DNA of 64,000 nucleotides from Ehretia macrophylla (GCA_037974665.1 CM075770.1:5096501-5160500); one strand, 5' to 3'; positions 45,564 through 57,036 are shown, counted from the stretch's first letter. Notes: a model not told the origin generated them from the sequence alone. Translations and numbers: made by a program.

Positions 45564-47867
45564 ATGAGGAGGTCGGAGTCGGAAGATTCCCAAGCAATGG
45601 AAGTGAGGTCCTATGGTGGGGACGAGAGTCCGTCGAGCTCGAAATTCACCTCGGATGGAGACCAAGGTGGCAACAGCACCGATGAATCTCCAAGGTCAGT
45701 TCGACGGTCCGAGCCCAGGGAGAGTGATGACGATTGCCAAGTCATTGAGGTCAGGCAGGCACAAGAGGAGGCTAAGGCGGATCCTTTGGCCGACCTGGAA
45801 GACTTGGGAGATAGAGAATATGTGGAGCCGTTGAATCAGTTGGAGGAGGTCGAGATACCTCAGGTGTACTTAGTTGAAGCCTCCACGGCGGAGTTGATTG
45901 AAGTAGTCCCGGTTAGGGTTGTTCGACCTTGGAGCTCAGCTACAACCAGTGGTTCGTCGGTTCCGGGAAAGAGGATAGAGCAGCTGTTTGCTTGTTGTAG
46001 GCGCGAGTGTTATTCTATTGTCCAGATGGCTAACGCCATAAGCTGAAGGTTCCAGGTCGGAACGACCCTGCCTGCTATCCTCCACCCGATCATTTCGCCA
46101 TCTACGACCTCGCCTTCAATGTCGTTCGGCTTCTACTTCCCGACTTCGTTGCCGGTATCTTGAACTACTTTGAGCTTAGCCCTGGTCAGATGTCGCCGAA
46201 TGGTTGGGCAGTGGTAGTGGCGTTCTATGTGTTCTGCCTTGAGAAGGAAATAGAGCAGAACCTGTGCCGGTTTAGGCAGTTCTTTGTGTGCAAGCCCAAC
46301 CTAAAGTAGCCATGATTTCACTTCGCAGCTCAGGTCAGCAACTGCATATTCACCAAGTGGCATTCCTCCAACAAGGGCTGGCACAACGACTATTACTGGG
46401 TGGAACCGGCTGTGAACTCGGGGTGCAGGTCGGACTAGAGTCCGGGCTTGAAGAAGGATGTAAACGACGATCCCAAGCTTTTAGAGGCGGAACTCACCGA
46501 GGTCAGGGTGCTGAAAACCAAGCTTGGGATGTTGATCGACATCGATAGTGTGCTCAAATGGGAGCAGATCTGGGAGTCCAAGCTATTTGGTAGAGAACAC
46601 GATTTCACGAGGGATCATCCCAACTTACTTCCCGAGCCCGAAGAGGACGCGGAGCCCAGCTCAGTAGAGGGTCAGTTCGCCAGATCAGCGCTCGACCTCC
46701 CCATTATCCTGACTGCCGTTGCCTTTTTCAATTTGCATTTTGTCATTCTTCACCTCTTTTTCCTTTATTTTTGTAGGCATGGCGGATACGGTAAAGCTTG
46801 CGTATGCCTAGAGGAGGAGAAAGACTGAGGCCAGTGGCGAAGTCTCGGCTCAACCCGGCTTGGGCTCCTTCCCTCAAGGGCAGATGCAACGGTCCGGTGG
46901 GCAAGTGCGGGAGGTCGGAGCTGAGGTTATTTCACATGGGACCTCGGGATTTCCCCTGCCCAAGAAATCGAGCTTGGGCGTATTGATCCTGGAGCACTCG
47001 GCGTCCCGCCATAATAGTAAGAAACGGCCTCAGGCCGAGTACTCCAGAAAGGGGCAAGGCCACGGAGGTAAACCCTCCCAACAAGGACTTCATAGAGGCA
47101 ACCAAGGTGGCTCGCAACCCCAAGCTGGCGATAGTCCCGGCGGAGCAGCTCTCGCTCGACCTGAGGACGACCATAGTCACGGTGTGTCTTATCAGACTAT
47201 TGACATGATTATGTCTTTTAGCTCAGCTGACCGTTTTGCTCTCTTTTATCCAGGCTGAGTCCCACATCCTTTCAGCTCATAACTTCTTTGCCAGGGCCCA
47301 GACTCATTGCGTCGAGCTCGAGCAGCGATACATTGATGCCCTAGCCGAGTTTGAATCCTTGAGCGAGGAGGCCACCCAGAGGCGTAAGGTGGACTTGTCG
47401 GAGATTGACCGGCTGAACAAGAAGCTCAAGGCAGAGAAGTCCCGGCGCGAGGCCGCGACCAAGGATGTCGAGAGTTATAAGCTAGAGAGGCGCGAAGCCG
47501 AGGCGAAGCTCCGGGAGTTGTTAGATCGGGTCGGCCCTCAAGGAGAGAAGGCGGTGGAAGCCTTCAAGTCCAGCGATGCGGCCATGGACTGGTTGGCCAC
47601 GAAAGGTGGGGCAATGGGCAAGTACGCCGAGCTAGAGTACTATTTTCGGGGCCAAGTCGCTGCTCGGGAGAGAGCGAAGACGTTCTTCCCCACCTCCAAG
47701 AATGATTACATCGAAATCTTGGAGGCTCCGCCGCCGGAGTTCTGGGAGATTCCTGAGCTCCCGGGCGACCTGATGTCCAAGCTAAAGAGGTGATCAAATT
47801 TTTCCAGGAAGGCATAGACCAGGTCGGGGACGAGGCCAATGCGACCATCGCCGCCGCTCCTAAGTAA
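45564..47867 (+). pseudogene. antisense ORF of the Tat-like element
   Basis: The start at 45564 gives an acidic Ser/Glu-rich N-terminus (SEDSQAMEVRSYGGDESPSS, then DDDCQVIEV, then DPLADLEDLGD). Next comes, across frameshifts near 46040-46300, a domain with HFAIYDLAF, FELSPGQMSPNGWA and FRQFFVCKPN. I associate this with the plant transposase-like gypsy-type family (Transposase_28 in Pfam). After an intron (about 47181-47252, CACG|GTGTGTC to ATCCAG|GCTGAG) a long coiled coil follows (EATQRRKVDLSEIDRLNKKL, SRREAATKDVESYKL). A frame change near 47770 separates it from VIKFFQEGIDQVGDEANATI and the stop at 47867. The protein's role in the element is unknown. It lies against gag-pol and has no RT or integrase motif. 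Confidence 0.7.
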
Positions 47868-48400
47868 CTCTTGTAAACTTTCCCGGGTTGGGATTTTGTA
47901 ATTTTGCCCAGGTTGGGCTATTTGTAATTTTATTTCAATTATAATGAAATGAATATTTTGCATTTTATTCGAGTTCGTACTTGTGTACCTTTCTCTTCGT
48001 AAATTTTTGTTAAGTAAGTGGGGTCAGGTCAATTTAATAGACCTTTCAAACTTAAGTATAAAGAACCAGCTGGATGCGATTAATGAATTTTTTATCCTAA
48101 TCCGAGCTGGTTAACTGGGCAACCATATTATAGTCACCGACCTGGACTCGTCAGTCCGATTTAAAATTGGTCAAACTAATGTTGACAAATGTTGAGTTCG
48201 AGTTTGGACCCAAACTAACATACCGACCTGAAGTCGGATTATACCGAGTTGGACCTTAATCCGAACTGGCAAAACTAATCAAATTATTATTGATTATACC
48301 CGAGCTGGAACCTTGTCCGAGCTGGTTTACTTGAATCATTAGCTCGTAATTAAGTGTGGCCACCGCGTTAATCCGAGTTGGCAACAGCTAAGTAGCTGCG

Positions 48401-48543
48401 GTGCTTGGGCTCGGGTCGGGCATTGCACTGGTTTAGGTGCTTAGGCCCAAGTCGGGAATTGCACTGGTTTAGGTGCTTGGGACCAGGTCGGGCATTGCAC
48501 TAGTTTAGGTGCTTGGGCCCAGGTCGGGCATTGCACTGGTTTA
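48401..48543. repeat. 36-bp tandem repeat, four copies
   Basis: GTGCTTGGGC(C)CAGGTCGGGCATTGCACTGGTTTAG recurs with starts at 48401, 48437, 48473 and 48509, an exact 36-bp period. Confidence 0.92.
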
Positions 48544-48582
48544 CAAAATGTATTGTATTGAATTTGTACATGGAGTACTTGG

Positions 48583-48780
48583 GCTCGGGGGTCGATTACA
48601 GATAATGCTCAAGGCCTTAACAAAATATTCCGGCTCGGGGGCCGTGATAAAATATCTGGCTCGGGGGCCTTTTCAAGAGATTTTGGCTCTGGGGCCATTA
48701 CAAAATATTTCGGCTCGGGGCCGTTACAAGACATTCCGGCTCGGGGGCCGTTACAAGAGGTTTCGGCTCGGGGGCCGTTT
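48583..48780. repeat. 27-bp tandem repeat, about six copies
   Basis: GGCTCGGGGGCCGTTACAAGAGATTTC-type units start at about 48633, 48659, 48686, 48713, 48739 and 48766, period 26-27 bp, with a first diverged unit at 48583. The array borders the pol stop. Confidence 0.9.
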
Positions 48781-49662
48781 AGACAAAATACCGTTTCAGG
48801 TGTTCTGAGTGCCATGCATTGTTCAGTGGTTTACCGTACTTATCGCGGAGGTAGCAGGTTCCAGGTCGGACTTCTTTCACGACTTCGTACGGTCCCTCCC
48901 AGGTCGGGGAAAACTTGTTACCCGAGCGTGGCAAAAAGATGGCCTTCCTGAGTACGAGGTCGCTAACCTTAAAAGGTTTAGGCTTGACTTGTTTGACAAA
49001 GGCTCTTTGCATGGTAGCTTTGCTGGCCAGCATTCTGATTTGAGCTTTAGCTCGGAGCTCTTCAGCGAGGTCGGAGCTCTTCACAGATCAGTGCTCCGTT
49101 TATTTCTGGGTCATAGTGGAGGGTTCTACTGGTTGGAGACACGATCTCCACAGGCAGCACCGCTTGAGTACCGAAGGTCAGCTTGAAGGGCGATTCTCCC
49201 GTTGCCGAGCTGGTGGTAGTCCGCTGAGCCCTACAGCACCTTGGGAAGAATCGATGCCCACTGACCCTCTGCTATCTCCAGCTTGGTTTTCAGGCACTGC
49301 AAAATGATTTAGTTAGTCCTTTCAACTTAGCCATTACTTTGAGGGTGAGCAATAGATGAGAATCTGAGGTCGATCCCAATCTCAGCACATTTGCCTCGAA
49401 AGTATGCACTGTCGAATTGCTTGTCGTGGTCGGTGATGATAACCTTGGGCACCCCAAATCGGCAAATGATGTTTTTCCATACGAAATCCCAAGCAGCCTT
49501 TTCTATTATTCTAGTAACACCTTCAGCCTCGGGCCATTTGGTGAAGTAGTCTACAGCTACGAAGACGTGCTTCTTTTGGCCAACACTGGTTGGCAATGGG
49601 CCGATGATATCTAGACCCCACTGATAGAACGACCATGGGCTCATCATCACCGTGAGGTCCAC
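48779..49662 (-). pseudogene. integrase of the Tat-like element
   Basis: The core shows WGLDIIGPLP and AVDYFTKWPEAE with the first Asp, ITDHDKQFDS with the second Asp, and AHPQSNG, where the frame breaks before the expected Glu. The C-terminal part after the break has LPRSGNKFSPTWEGPYEVVK and ends HLKRYFV. There is no chromodomain, as expected for Tat. Confidence 0.82.
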
Positions 49663-50050
49663 CGTTGGATTTCTCTGTATATTGGCGAACCTTTGGCAGG
49701 TGTCGCACTTTTTTACATACTATTTGGCATCTTGTTCTAAGGTTGGCCAAAAGTAGCCTTGCCTCAATGCCTTCTGAGCTAGAGCCTTGCCTCCTAAGTG
49801 GTTTCTACATACTCCTTCATGGATCTCCCGGAGTACATAGTTTCCCTCCTCGAGCCCGACACATTTCAAGAGAGGCAAGTGTAGGCTCTCTTGTAGAGTT
49901 GCCCAGTAATGATGACAAACCTTGAGGCCTATTTCATTAGTTTTCGAGCTGCTTTTTCATCTTTCGGGGTCATACCCCCTCCAAGTAGTCCATGATTGGT
50001 TTGGTACAATCTGGGCTCAAATTGAACTCGGTTACGGCCTGCACTCCCAA

Positions 50051-51172
50051 CTAGATACTTCGTTCGAATATTTCTTCCACATGGACCAGTGCAGGTCGGC
50101 TCTCGCCCAAGGCCAACCTGGATAGGGCGTCAGCCTTCATATTCTCCTCCCTCGGGATTTGCTGTATCATGAACCTTTTGAGCCTTGATGTCAAATCCTT
50201 GACTCTATTGAGGTAGGCCAGAATAACATTGTCCTTGGCTTCGAACTCTTCCGATATCTGACTAGAGACCAGTTGAGAGTCGATGCTCAGGTCGACTGTT
50301 TGTGCCCTGAGCTGAGCTGCAATTTTTAGCCCCGCAATCACCGCTTCTTATTCGGCCTCATTGTTGGACGCCGGGAAGGCGAACTTGAGGGAGTATTGGT
50401 GCTCATGCCAGGTCAGGTCGAGAATGACCACCCCAGCTCCGCTTCCTGAGTTCCCGGACGCCCTGTCCATATGGACTTTCCACACATCCTCCGGGTCATG
50501 TTCGGCTCGGCCAGTGCATTCCACCATAAAGTCCGCGATGGCTTGGGCTTTGATGGTTGTTCTGGGCTGGTAGGTGATGTCAAATTGACTCAGCTCAACC
50601 GCCCATTTCAGCAGCCTGCTCGACGCCTCCAGCTTGTGCATGATGGATTTGAGTAGGGCATCTGTCATGACCTTAATTGGATGATCGTCAAAGTAGGGCT
50701 TCAGTTTTCTTGCCGCCGTGATGAGCGCGAGGGCGAGTTTTTCCAAGGAAGAGTACCTCGCCTCGGCCCCTTGCAAGATTTTGCTGACATAATCGATCGG
50801 CTTCTGCTCCTTCATTTCTTCACGGACAAGTGCTGCCGCCACTGTTGTGCCTGAGCATGCCAAGTATAATACCAGCTCCTCCCCCACCTCAGGTCGGGAT
50901 AGCAGGGATGGTGAAGCTAGGTACATTTTCAGCTCCTGGAAGGCATCCTGGAATTCTCTAGTCCATTCGAAGTTCTTATGATTCCTCAATATTTTGAACA
51001 GAGGAGCACACTTGTCAACCGACCTGGACATGATTCTGCTCAGCGCCGCGACCTTGCCCGCGAGCACCTGGATGTCCTTCACGTAGGTCAACGGCGCCAG
51101 GTCAAGTATCGCCTGAACATTCTCCGGGTTGACTTCTATTCCGCGGGCTGTGACCATGAAGCCTAGAAACTT
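50051..51172 (-). pseudogene. two RNase H domains of the Tat-like element
   Basis: The RT connection leads to the Gypsy RNase H (LVLYLACSGTTVAAALVRE, ARYSSLEKLALALI). It is followed by a second, archaeal-type RNase H starting at about 50490 (VWKVHMDRASGNSGSGAGVV, NNEAE-stop-EAVIAGLKIA, DSQLV, PREENMKADALSRLA). The second domain is a Tat-lineage hallmark. Its VDGAS motif reads MDRAS, and a TAG stop at about 50348 replaces the Tyr of NEAEYEA. Confidence 0.82.
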
Positions 51173-52018
51173 TCATGCCTTGACGCCGAATGCGCACTTT
51201 TTCGGGTTCAACTTTATCCCAAAGTGTTCCATTACGGCGAAGGTTTCAGCCAGGTCGGCCATATGGTCTTCCGCCCTTCTGCTCTTGACCAACATGTCAT
51301 CCACATTGATCTCCATATTTTGGCCAATCTGATTTTTGAAAGCCTTGTTCACTATCGGAGTGTAGGTAGCTCCAGCATTCTTGAGGCCAAAAGGCATGAC
51401 CTCATAGTAGTAGAGACCTTTATCGGTGGTAAAGACAGTCTTCTCTTTGTCTCCGGATGCCATCTTAATCTGGTTATAGCCTTTGAAGGCGTCCATGAAA
51501 GAAAGTAGCTCAAACCCGGAGGTGGCATCCACCATCTGATCAATCCGAGATAGGAGAAAACAGTCCTTGGGGCAGGCTTTGTTGAGGTCGGTGAAGTCAA
51601 TACACAATTTTCATCCACCTGAGGACTTTGTCACCAGGACCACGTTGGATAACCAGGTTGGGTACTGGATTTTCTTTATGTGGCCGGCGTCCACCAACTT
51701 GTCCACTTCTTCTGCTATGATTTGTTGCTTATCATAATGGAAGTGCCTGCGCTTCTGCTTTACCGGATAGTGATTCGGGTCGACATTCAGGTGATACTCA
51801 ATCACAGCCGGGTCAATACCTGTCATGTCAGAAGCAGACCATGCAAATATGTGTTCATTTTTCAAAAGAAATTGGCTTATACCTTTCTTGAGGTTATCAG
51901 AGAGTTCATTTCCGATCTTTGCTTTCTTTGTTTCATCGAAGAGTTTCACCTCTTGAAGGTTTTCAGCTGGGCTACCTCTCTTAGCATCCCTCTTCTCCTC
52001 GGGCAAATCTGGTCCCTA
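51173..52018 (-). pseudogene. reverse transcriptase of the Tat-like element
   Basis: HIKKIQYPTWLSNVVLV, CIDFTDLNKACPKDCFLL, FMDAFKGYNQIKM and VMPFGLKNAGATY are all present. The catalytic motif reads NVDDMLVKS, so the aromatic residue before VDD has become Asn. A stop at about 51608-51610 breaks GGKWR-type text after KSSGG, and another at 51170 separates it from RNase H. Confidence 0.85.
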
Positions 52019-52024
52019 GCCAAC

Positions 52025-52780
52025 CTAATATTTGGGTCGGAGAGAGTTTTCATAACATTCCAGAGCTGAGAGCCGAGCTCCACGGATGGTGGCCGTTCCA
52101 ATCGGGGTTAGAAATTTCAGGGCCTGGTGGTAAGTTGAAGGAATGGCCCTAAAATGATTGAGTGCCACCCGACCTAAGATCCCATTGTAAATGGAATTGC
52201 AATCCATTACAATGAAGTTAGCCTGCATCGAAACCCGCTTGTCTCCATCTTCCAGCTTCAGTGGAAGGTTGATAACTCTTTCAGCTCGGTGGGCATGCCC
52301 GGTGAATCCAGCTAAGGTGCCCTTCAATGGTCTGAGCCGGCTCCTGTCCAACCCCATTTGCTCAAATGCCTTCAAGAATAGGACATCTGCCGAGCTCCCG
52401 GTGTCCACCATCAGCCTCTTTAATGTGAAGTTGGTTATTTCAGCGCTGATCACCAGTGGGTCGTCATGGGACAATATCACACCCTCCAAGTCTTTTGAGG
52501 AGAAGGTGAGCTCCTCCATCTCCGGGGTTGGACCCCGCACTGGCCTGTATTCCCTTCCAGCCCGAACATAACCCTTCCTGCCAGCCGAGGTCTCCCCACC
52601 CGACGCCAATCCCCCTGCGATAGTCTCAATCACAGCCAAACATCCACCCCCAGCCTGGCGCCAGGGTGGACTTCTCTCTCTGTCTCTTTGATCTTGACTT
52701 TGGGTCGACTGTTGATCTACATACCTTCGCAGGTGACCTCGGGCTATCAGTGCTTCGATCTTCTGTTCAAGTCTTTGCAC
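52025..52780 (-). pseudogene. aspartic protease of the Tat-like element
   Basis: LMVDTGSSADVLF carries an intact D-T-G active site. IYNGILGR is the second conserved strand. An Arg/Ser-rich linker with gag remnants precedes it. Confidence 0.82.
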
Positions 52781-52809
52781 TCCTCGGTAGTGTGGCCGTA
52801 GCCATATGG

Positions 52810-54065
52810 TAACGGTAATACTTGGTCTTTTTGCACTTTTCAGGTCGGCCTTTCATTCTCGGTGCTGGAGGTAGGTGGTTCTGGTGCTAGATCTCCATCA
52901 GGATCTGTTCTCTTGAGGTGTTAAGAGGAGTGAACATAGTGAACCGAGGGTTCTGTTTCGGTTGCTGAGGCTGCTTGCCTCGGTCATTTTGGATTTTACT
53001 CCTAGGTTGGGCTCGGGAGGTCTCTCCATTCTTTCCGGCTTCTTTCTCCTTGTCATCATCCCTCTTGGCTTTGTGGATTTCTTCTGAGTGTATGTACCCT
53101 TCTGCCCGTACCATCAGCTCAGCTACGGTATTCACGGGGTCGATGGCCAGGGAAGAGGTAAGGGGTCCCGACCTGAGCCCACTTTGGTAAGCCATTAATG
53201 CCATGGAATCCTCTAGGTTGGGGATCCTGAGAGTTTCCTCATTGAACCGGGCTGTGTAAGCCCTTAGACTTTCTCCTCTGTGCTGCTTCACCGACAGCAA
53301 TGATAAGGTGTAGCAGGTTGCACGCTAGCTTCCAGCGAAGCGGGACAGGAAAGCCTCAACCAACTGATGAAAACTTGCAATAGAGCCGAGACAAAGTTTT
53401 TGGAACCAATCCAAGGCATTGCCAACCAGGGTGGTCGGGAATGTTTTCGTCTTCATAAGGTCAGTCATATCATGCAGAGTCATATGGTGATCAAAGTTAA
53501 GCAGGTGGCTGGCCGGGTCTCCGTCCCCTTTGTAGATGGCCAGGTTGGGCATTCGATTGCCGGTAGGCAATGGCGTTACCAGTACCTCAGGCGAGAGTGG
53601 GCTTACGCCGAGCTGGTTAATGACCTTGGCTATGGCAGCCGCAGTTTTGGTTTGCTCGGGGTCGACTTGGGCCGCCCTTTTGCCTCTCGCCTCCAGGGGT
53701 CTCGCCTCCGGCTCCAGGAAGCCTTCTCCGTCTTGTGCTCGAGTTTGCCCCGGGGTTGGAATGCAGAACTATGGGCGCACGGGCTGTGGCGTAGCTGCTT
53801 GTAGAACTGGGGGTTCCGCAACTAGTCGGGCTACCTGCTCATTTAGCTCCTAGAACATTTTAAGCATTATCCTCACCTCCGGCGACAGGCTGAAGTTGTG
53901 GTCTCCATTTGAAGAAAGGTTGGTTTCTGAGGCTAAATGCATACGTTGACTCGTTCCAACGTCGGTTTGGGTTGGATCTTGGCTAGGCACTTGCGTGGTT
54001 TTGAGGTCCTCATCCTGGTTGGGTGAGTCTTCTATCGGTGCGCTATGGCTTCTAGTTTGTACCAT
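52810..54065 (-). pseudogene. gag of the Tat-like element
   Basis: The start ATG at 54065-54063 gives MVQTRSHSAPIEDSP. The gag core (DPASHLLNFDHHMTLHD, FPTTLVGNALDWFQKL, HRGESLRAYTARFNEETL) is split by stops at 53850, 53758, 53322 and 52884. The C-terminal basic region is KAKRDDDKEKEAGK. It would form the particle shell. Confidence 0.82.
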
Positions 54066-54112
54066 GATGGTTTCTCAATGAGTACTGAAGAGAGTTATAG
54101 AAAGAACTCTTT

Positions 54113-54128
54113 CCCACAGACGGCGCCA
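54113..54128 (-). other. primer-binding site of the Tat-like element
   Basis: The minus strand reads TGGCGCCGTCTGTGGG three bases inside the 5' LTR. TGGCGCCGT is the start used by many Tat and Athila elements, probably tRNA-Asp. Confidence 0.75.
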
Positions 54129-54131
54129 AAC

Positions 54132-54657
54132 AGTCGAGGTCGGAAACCTCGCAGCTGAGATTGGATGGCTACGCCTTGCCAAGCTGAACTTTCAGGTTAG
54201 CCTCCGAGTTGAATATTCAGGTTGGTCTCCGAGTTGAATATTCTGGTTGGCCTCCGAGTTGAATATTCAGGTCGGCCACTTAACCTGCACAAGAAAAGGG
54301 AAGGAAAAGGCGGGGTGATGACCCGGATTTTCCCCTCGGGCGTGCGAATGATTAGTATGTCCGAGCTGGCAAATTAGCTGAAAGCATGAATGATCAGTTA
54401 CCTTCGAAATGAAGGGGTGAAGCCCTATTTATACTAAATTCTGAGCTGACAGTATTTAATGCGGTGCATCTTTATGTCCCATCAAGGCTTTATGTCCTAT
54501 CAGAGCAGCTGGCACCGAGGTCGGGATTTTTCGGGGTCAGGGTGAGTTTGGATCAGCATCCAGGTTGGGCAATAGCTGAATATGCTCGGCTTGGCTTGAA
54601 TTAGCCCAACTCAGCTCGGCATGGGCATTTTACCTCAGCTCGGGATCTCTCTCGTCA
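54132..54657 (-). repeat. 5' LTR of the Tat-like element
   Basis: This 526-bp LTR runs from AGTCGAGGTCGG (TG changed to AG) to CTCTCGTCA. Three copies of the 25-bp unit lie at 54195-54269. It is otherwise very similar to 44620-45120. Confidence 0.92.
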
Positions 54658-54662
54658 ATATC

Positions 54663-55854
54663 AAATTGCAAAACAACATATAGTTAAAAAGCAAATGAAA
54701 ATTCACTTAAGACATGTAAGAGTTACAGCAGGACAGTGAAGACCCTTTGTATCATCATCCGCTATCTATCATGAATTGTTTTGTGTTTCTTTCGGTGTTT
54801 AATTTTAACTATTTTCAAAAGAACCTGATGGTGAGAATGTATTGTCAACTCCTTGTCCCAGATCAAGTATCTTAACATTATTCTCATAGAAAGATCAAGT
54901 AGCCCAAGGAAGAAATTCAGACTTTCGCAACACGCTAACATTTCAGAAATTTTGGACTTTTTATTACACGTAAAATGTCTTCCCAGAGGTAAAATGTCCT
55001 GATCATTTCAGGACAATGAGGGAGGGGAACCAAAAAAATAAAAAAACGAACAAACAAACAACCAAAGACATCTTAGAAGAATTGACAACTTGATTTAGAC
55101 CACCATTAGAGGTAAGAAAGGGAAAGGTTTCAAAGAAATCAGAAGGAATAATTAAAAGAACAATAGTACTAGAAAACAACTTTTCTCTCTATTGGCTGCT
55201 TTCAATTAATTAAGGAGAGTGATACACATCAAACTTACATAACAATATTTTGGCTTAAAACTGAATAAGCCAAGCAAAACCATACCACATTATCTCCCAA
55301 GGTGGCCTAAGCCAATAAGATCTCAAAATTTAAAGGGGGAACATGACATCATACATCTCTCCAACCTAATATCACCCGTGGCCTAAATATACTATCCAAG
55401 TGTGAATTGCATGCAAACATACACATCGGAGAAAGATTTCTCTTTATGCTGCTGCATGAATACAAGAATGGATAGTAAGAAGATAGGTGACTTGGTATAG
55501 CACAAATATCTCAGCTTGCAACCAGAACCAAAGCAAAGTGGGAAAAAAAAAAACAAAAGCAAATCACATACCTAGCTCTACAAAAGCCATAGGTGCAGCC
55601 CAGCCCTAGTCTCGATACCCACTGATTAATTCTAACACGCATGCATGATCAAGGTGAATAAAAAATATTGAAAAGTAATCTCCATTGAATTCCATGATCG
55701 CTGTTAGGAATAATTTCTTGCTCAGGAAAAAGGTGCAAAAGCATAGACGTCGTACATCACACCCTGTACTTGTTCAACCCTTTTCATATAAAATTTCTGC
55801 CTACAACAATAAAGCAAGACGGACACGTAATATCTGCATGAAAAAGCATTTTAC
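54663..55854. other. intron-equivalent of the eRF3 pseudogene, right of the Tat insertion
   Basis: AT-rich, with no coding motif seen. It continues the intron broken at 44619. Confidence 0.5.
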
Positions 55855-56066
55855 CCGGGCATCCAGAATCGTAAATCTTGTGGTTTATGTTTCGGAGTGT
55901 GCCCTTCCAACTTCGACTGTTATTCCCTACAATAGATAAGATGGAGAAAAAGGCGGCTATAAAGTCCATCTAAAAACGAAGAAAAGATTAAAACCAAAAG
56001 ATGATATACATGAATCACAAACTAAACCTTACCTTCTCATTCATGCCCATAATACACGCCATATAC

Positions 56067-57031
56067 CTACATTCAAGATAAAGGCATAAAACAGAAATTT
56101 CTAAGGGGTAAAAACCATAATAAAGAATTCACCCTTCACCCAATTTAAATTGTACGAACTTAGCTGAACCAACACTACGAATGACTGAAAAAGACAGATC
56201 CCTTTTTCATCTATATTTGCAACTTAAATAGTACATTACAACTTACAAATATTTGCATCCTAATTATATATCCAAAGGTTAAAGATGCAATCTTCCCAAA
56301 AAAAAAAAAAAAAAAAGACAAATTCACCTAAAGTAGAAATTGTGCGGCCCCAGAAAAATGAAAGACAAGAAAGAAGCATAGACCACATCTACCATTCATT
56401 GAAGCAGAGGACCAACATAGCAAATCAATTCAAATGTCTCACTTAAAACAGAACAAAATCATGATTTTCCATCAACAACTTAATTAGGATTACCCATCAC
56501 GATATCCAAAAGTATACTGAAAAGAAACAATTCTAATGTGAATTGAAATTAAGAGGACAAGAAGATATATAATGGAGTAGATTAATCAAATACCACAGCA
56601 AAGAGTCAAAGACGTCCATCGCTGCCACAACCTCTCCATATTACGCCGAACTCCATTCGAAAGAAGGCCAAAGTGATTCCATACTTTATCCATTTTCACA
56701 TAAATGAATAGCAATTCAAAATCCTCTAAGAGAACTCAAAAAAGAGACAAGTCTGCAAGTAACGTGTTTTCATGGTTAATGACTAATATACAGTTCCCAT
56801 AGTTATATGTGCTACTTGTCGCATGTAGCAAATAATTATATTATTTTTTGCTATAAGAAATTAGTAACTTCCTCCTAAACAAAAGGATAGGGGACCACAT
56901 GCATACAAATTCTTGTTTTCCTTCTCTACAAGGAACATTTCCATTTGTCATAAAAAGAATTCGGAAATTGTCAGTTGGTCATCCATAATTCTCAGTTTTC
57001 GTTTCACTATTTCAAGGGTTTAGTGGATTTC
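56067..57031. other. upstream part of the eRF3 pseudogene region
   Basis: Mostly AT-rich. A short minus-strand frame from ATG at 56692 (MDKVWNHFGLLSNGVRRN, then MERLWQRWTSL) ends at a possible donor near 56604. It looks coding but I cannot assign it. The P-loop exon expected for eRF3 was not found. Confidence 0.35.
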
Positions 57032-57036
57032 TTGAT

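Larger units (their letters stand above)
44615..54662 (-). mobile_element. Tat-like (Retand-type) Gypsy element with an antisense ORF
   Basis: The element proper is 44620-54657, with a perfect 5-bp duplication ATATC (44615-44619 and 54658-54662). Gag-pol reads on the minus strand with the 5' LTR at right. Between pol and the 3' LTR lies an ORF on the opposite strand plus tandem repeats. Lineage evidence: short 0.5-kb LTRs, a TGGCGCC primer site, a second archaeal-type RNase H after the first, and the antisense ORF, as described for Tat-lineage elements such as Grande and Retand. It inserted into an intron of the eRF3 pseudogene. Stops throughout make it inactive. Confidence 0.9.
40372..56066 (-). 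pseudogene. eRF3 (peptide chain release factor GTPase) pseudogene, split by a Tat element
   Basis: Seven exon remnants lie in order on the minus strand, each with eRF3 motifs. 56033-56066: YMACIMGMNEK. 55855-55926: TVEVGRAHSET, then TRFTILDA. 44523-44574: GHKSYVPNLIT. About 44285-44428: ETGYERCGQTREHVYLAKTL and VVNKMDNPTVN. 44137-44212: MVSFLKSSGYNVKK. 41724-41872: DVQFLPISGFLG and WWSGPCLSEALD. 40599-40704: MPIIDKFKDMGTVVMGKVES. 40372-40507: VKVLAIFIDEAKV and GEEEDIISGF-type text. eRF3 works with eRF1 to end translation. Introns are retained, so this is a duplicated rather than a processed copy. It is dead: there are stops in the exons at 55855 (ET-stop-TT), 44285 (a W replaced by TAG) and 44137, a frameshift after SNMK in the 41724 exon, and a donor changed from GT to AT after QFR at 41723. 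The G-domain P-loop exon and the last exons were not found. Confidence 0.8.

Noticed and set aside
46860-47258. Second frame over the antisense ORF (Gly/Gln-rich)
   Set aside because: Alternative frame of the same region. The homologous copy at 59144-59560 shows which frame is conserved.
48509-48815. Repetitive frames on both strands over the 36-bp and 27-bp arrays
   Set aside because: Products of tandem repeats without protein motifs.
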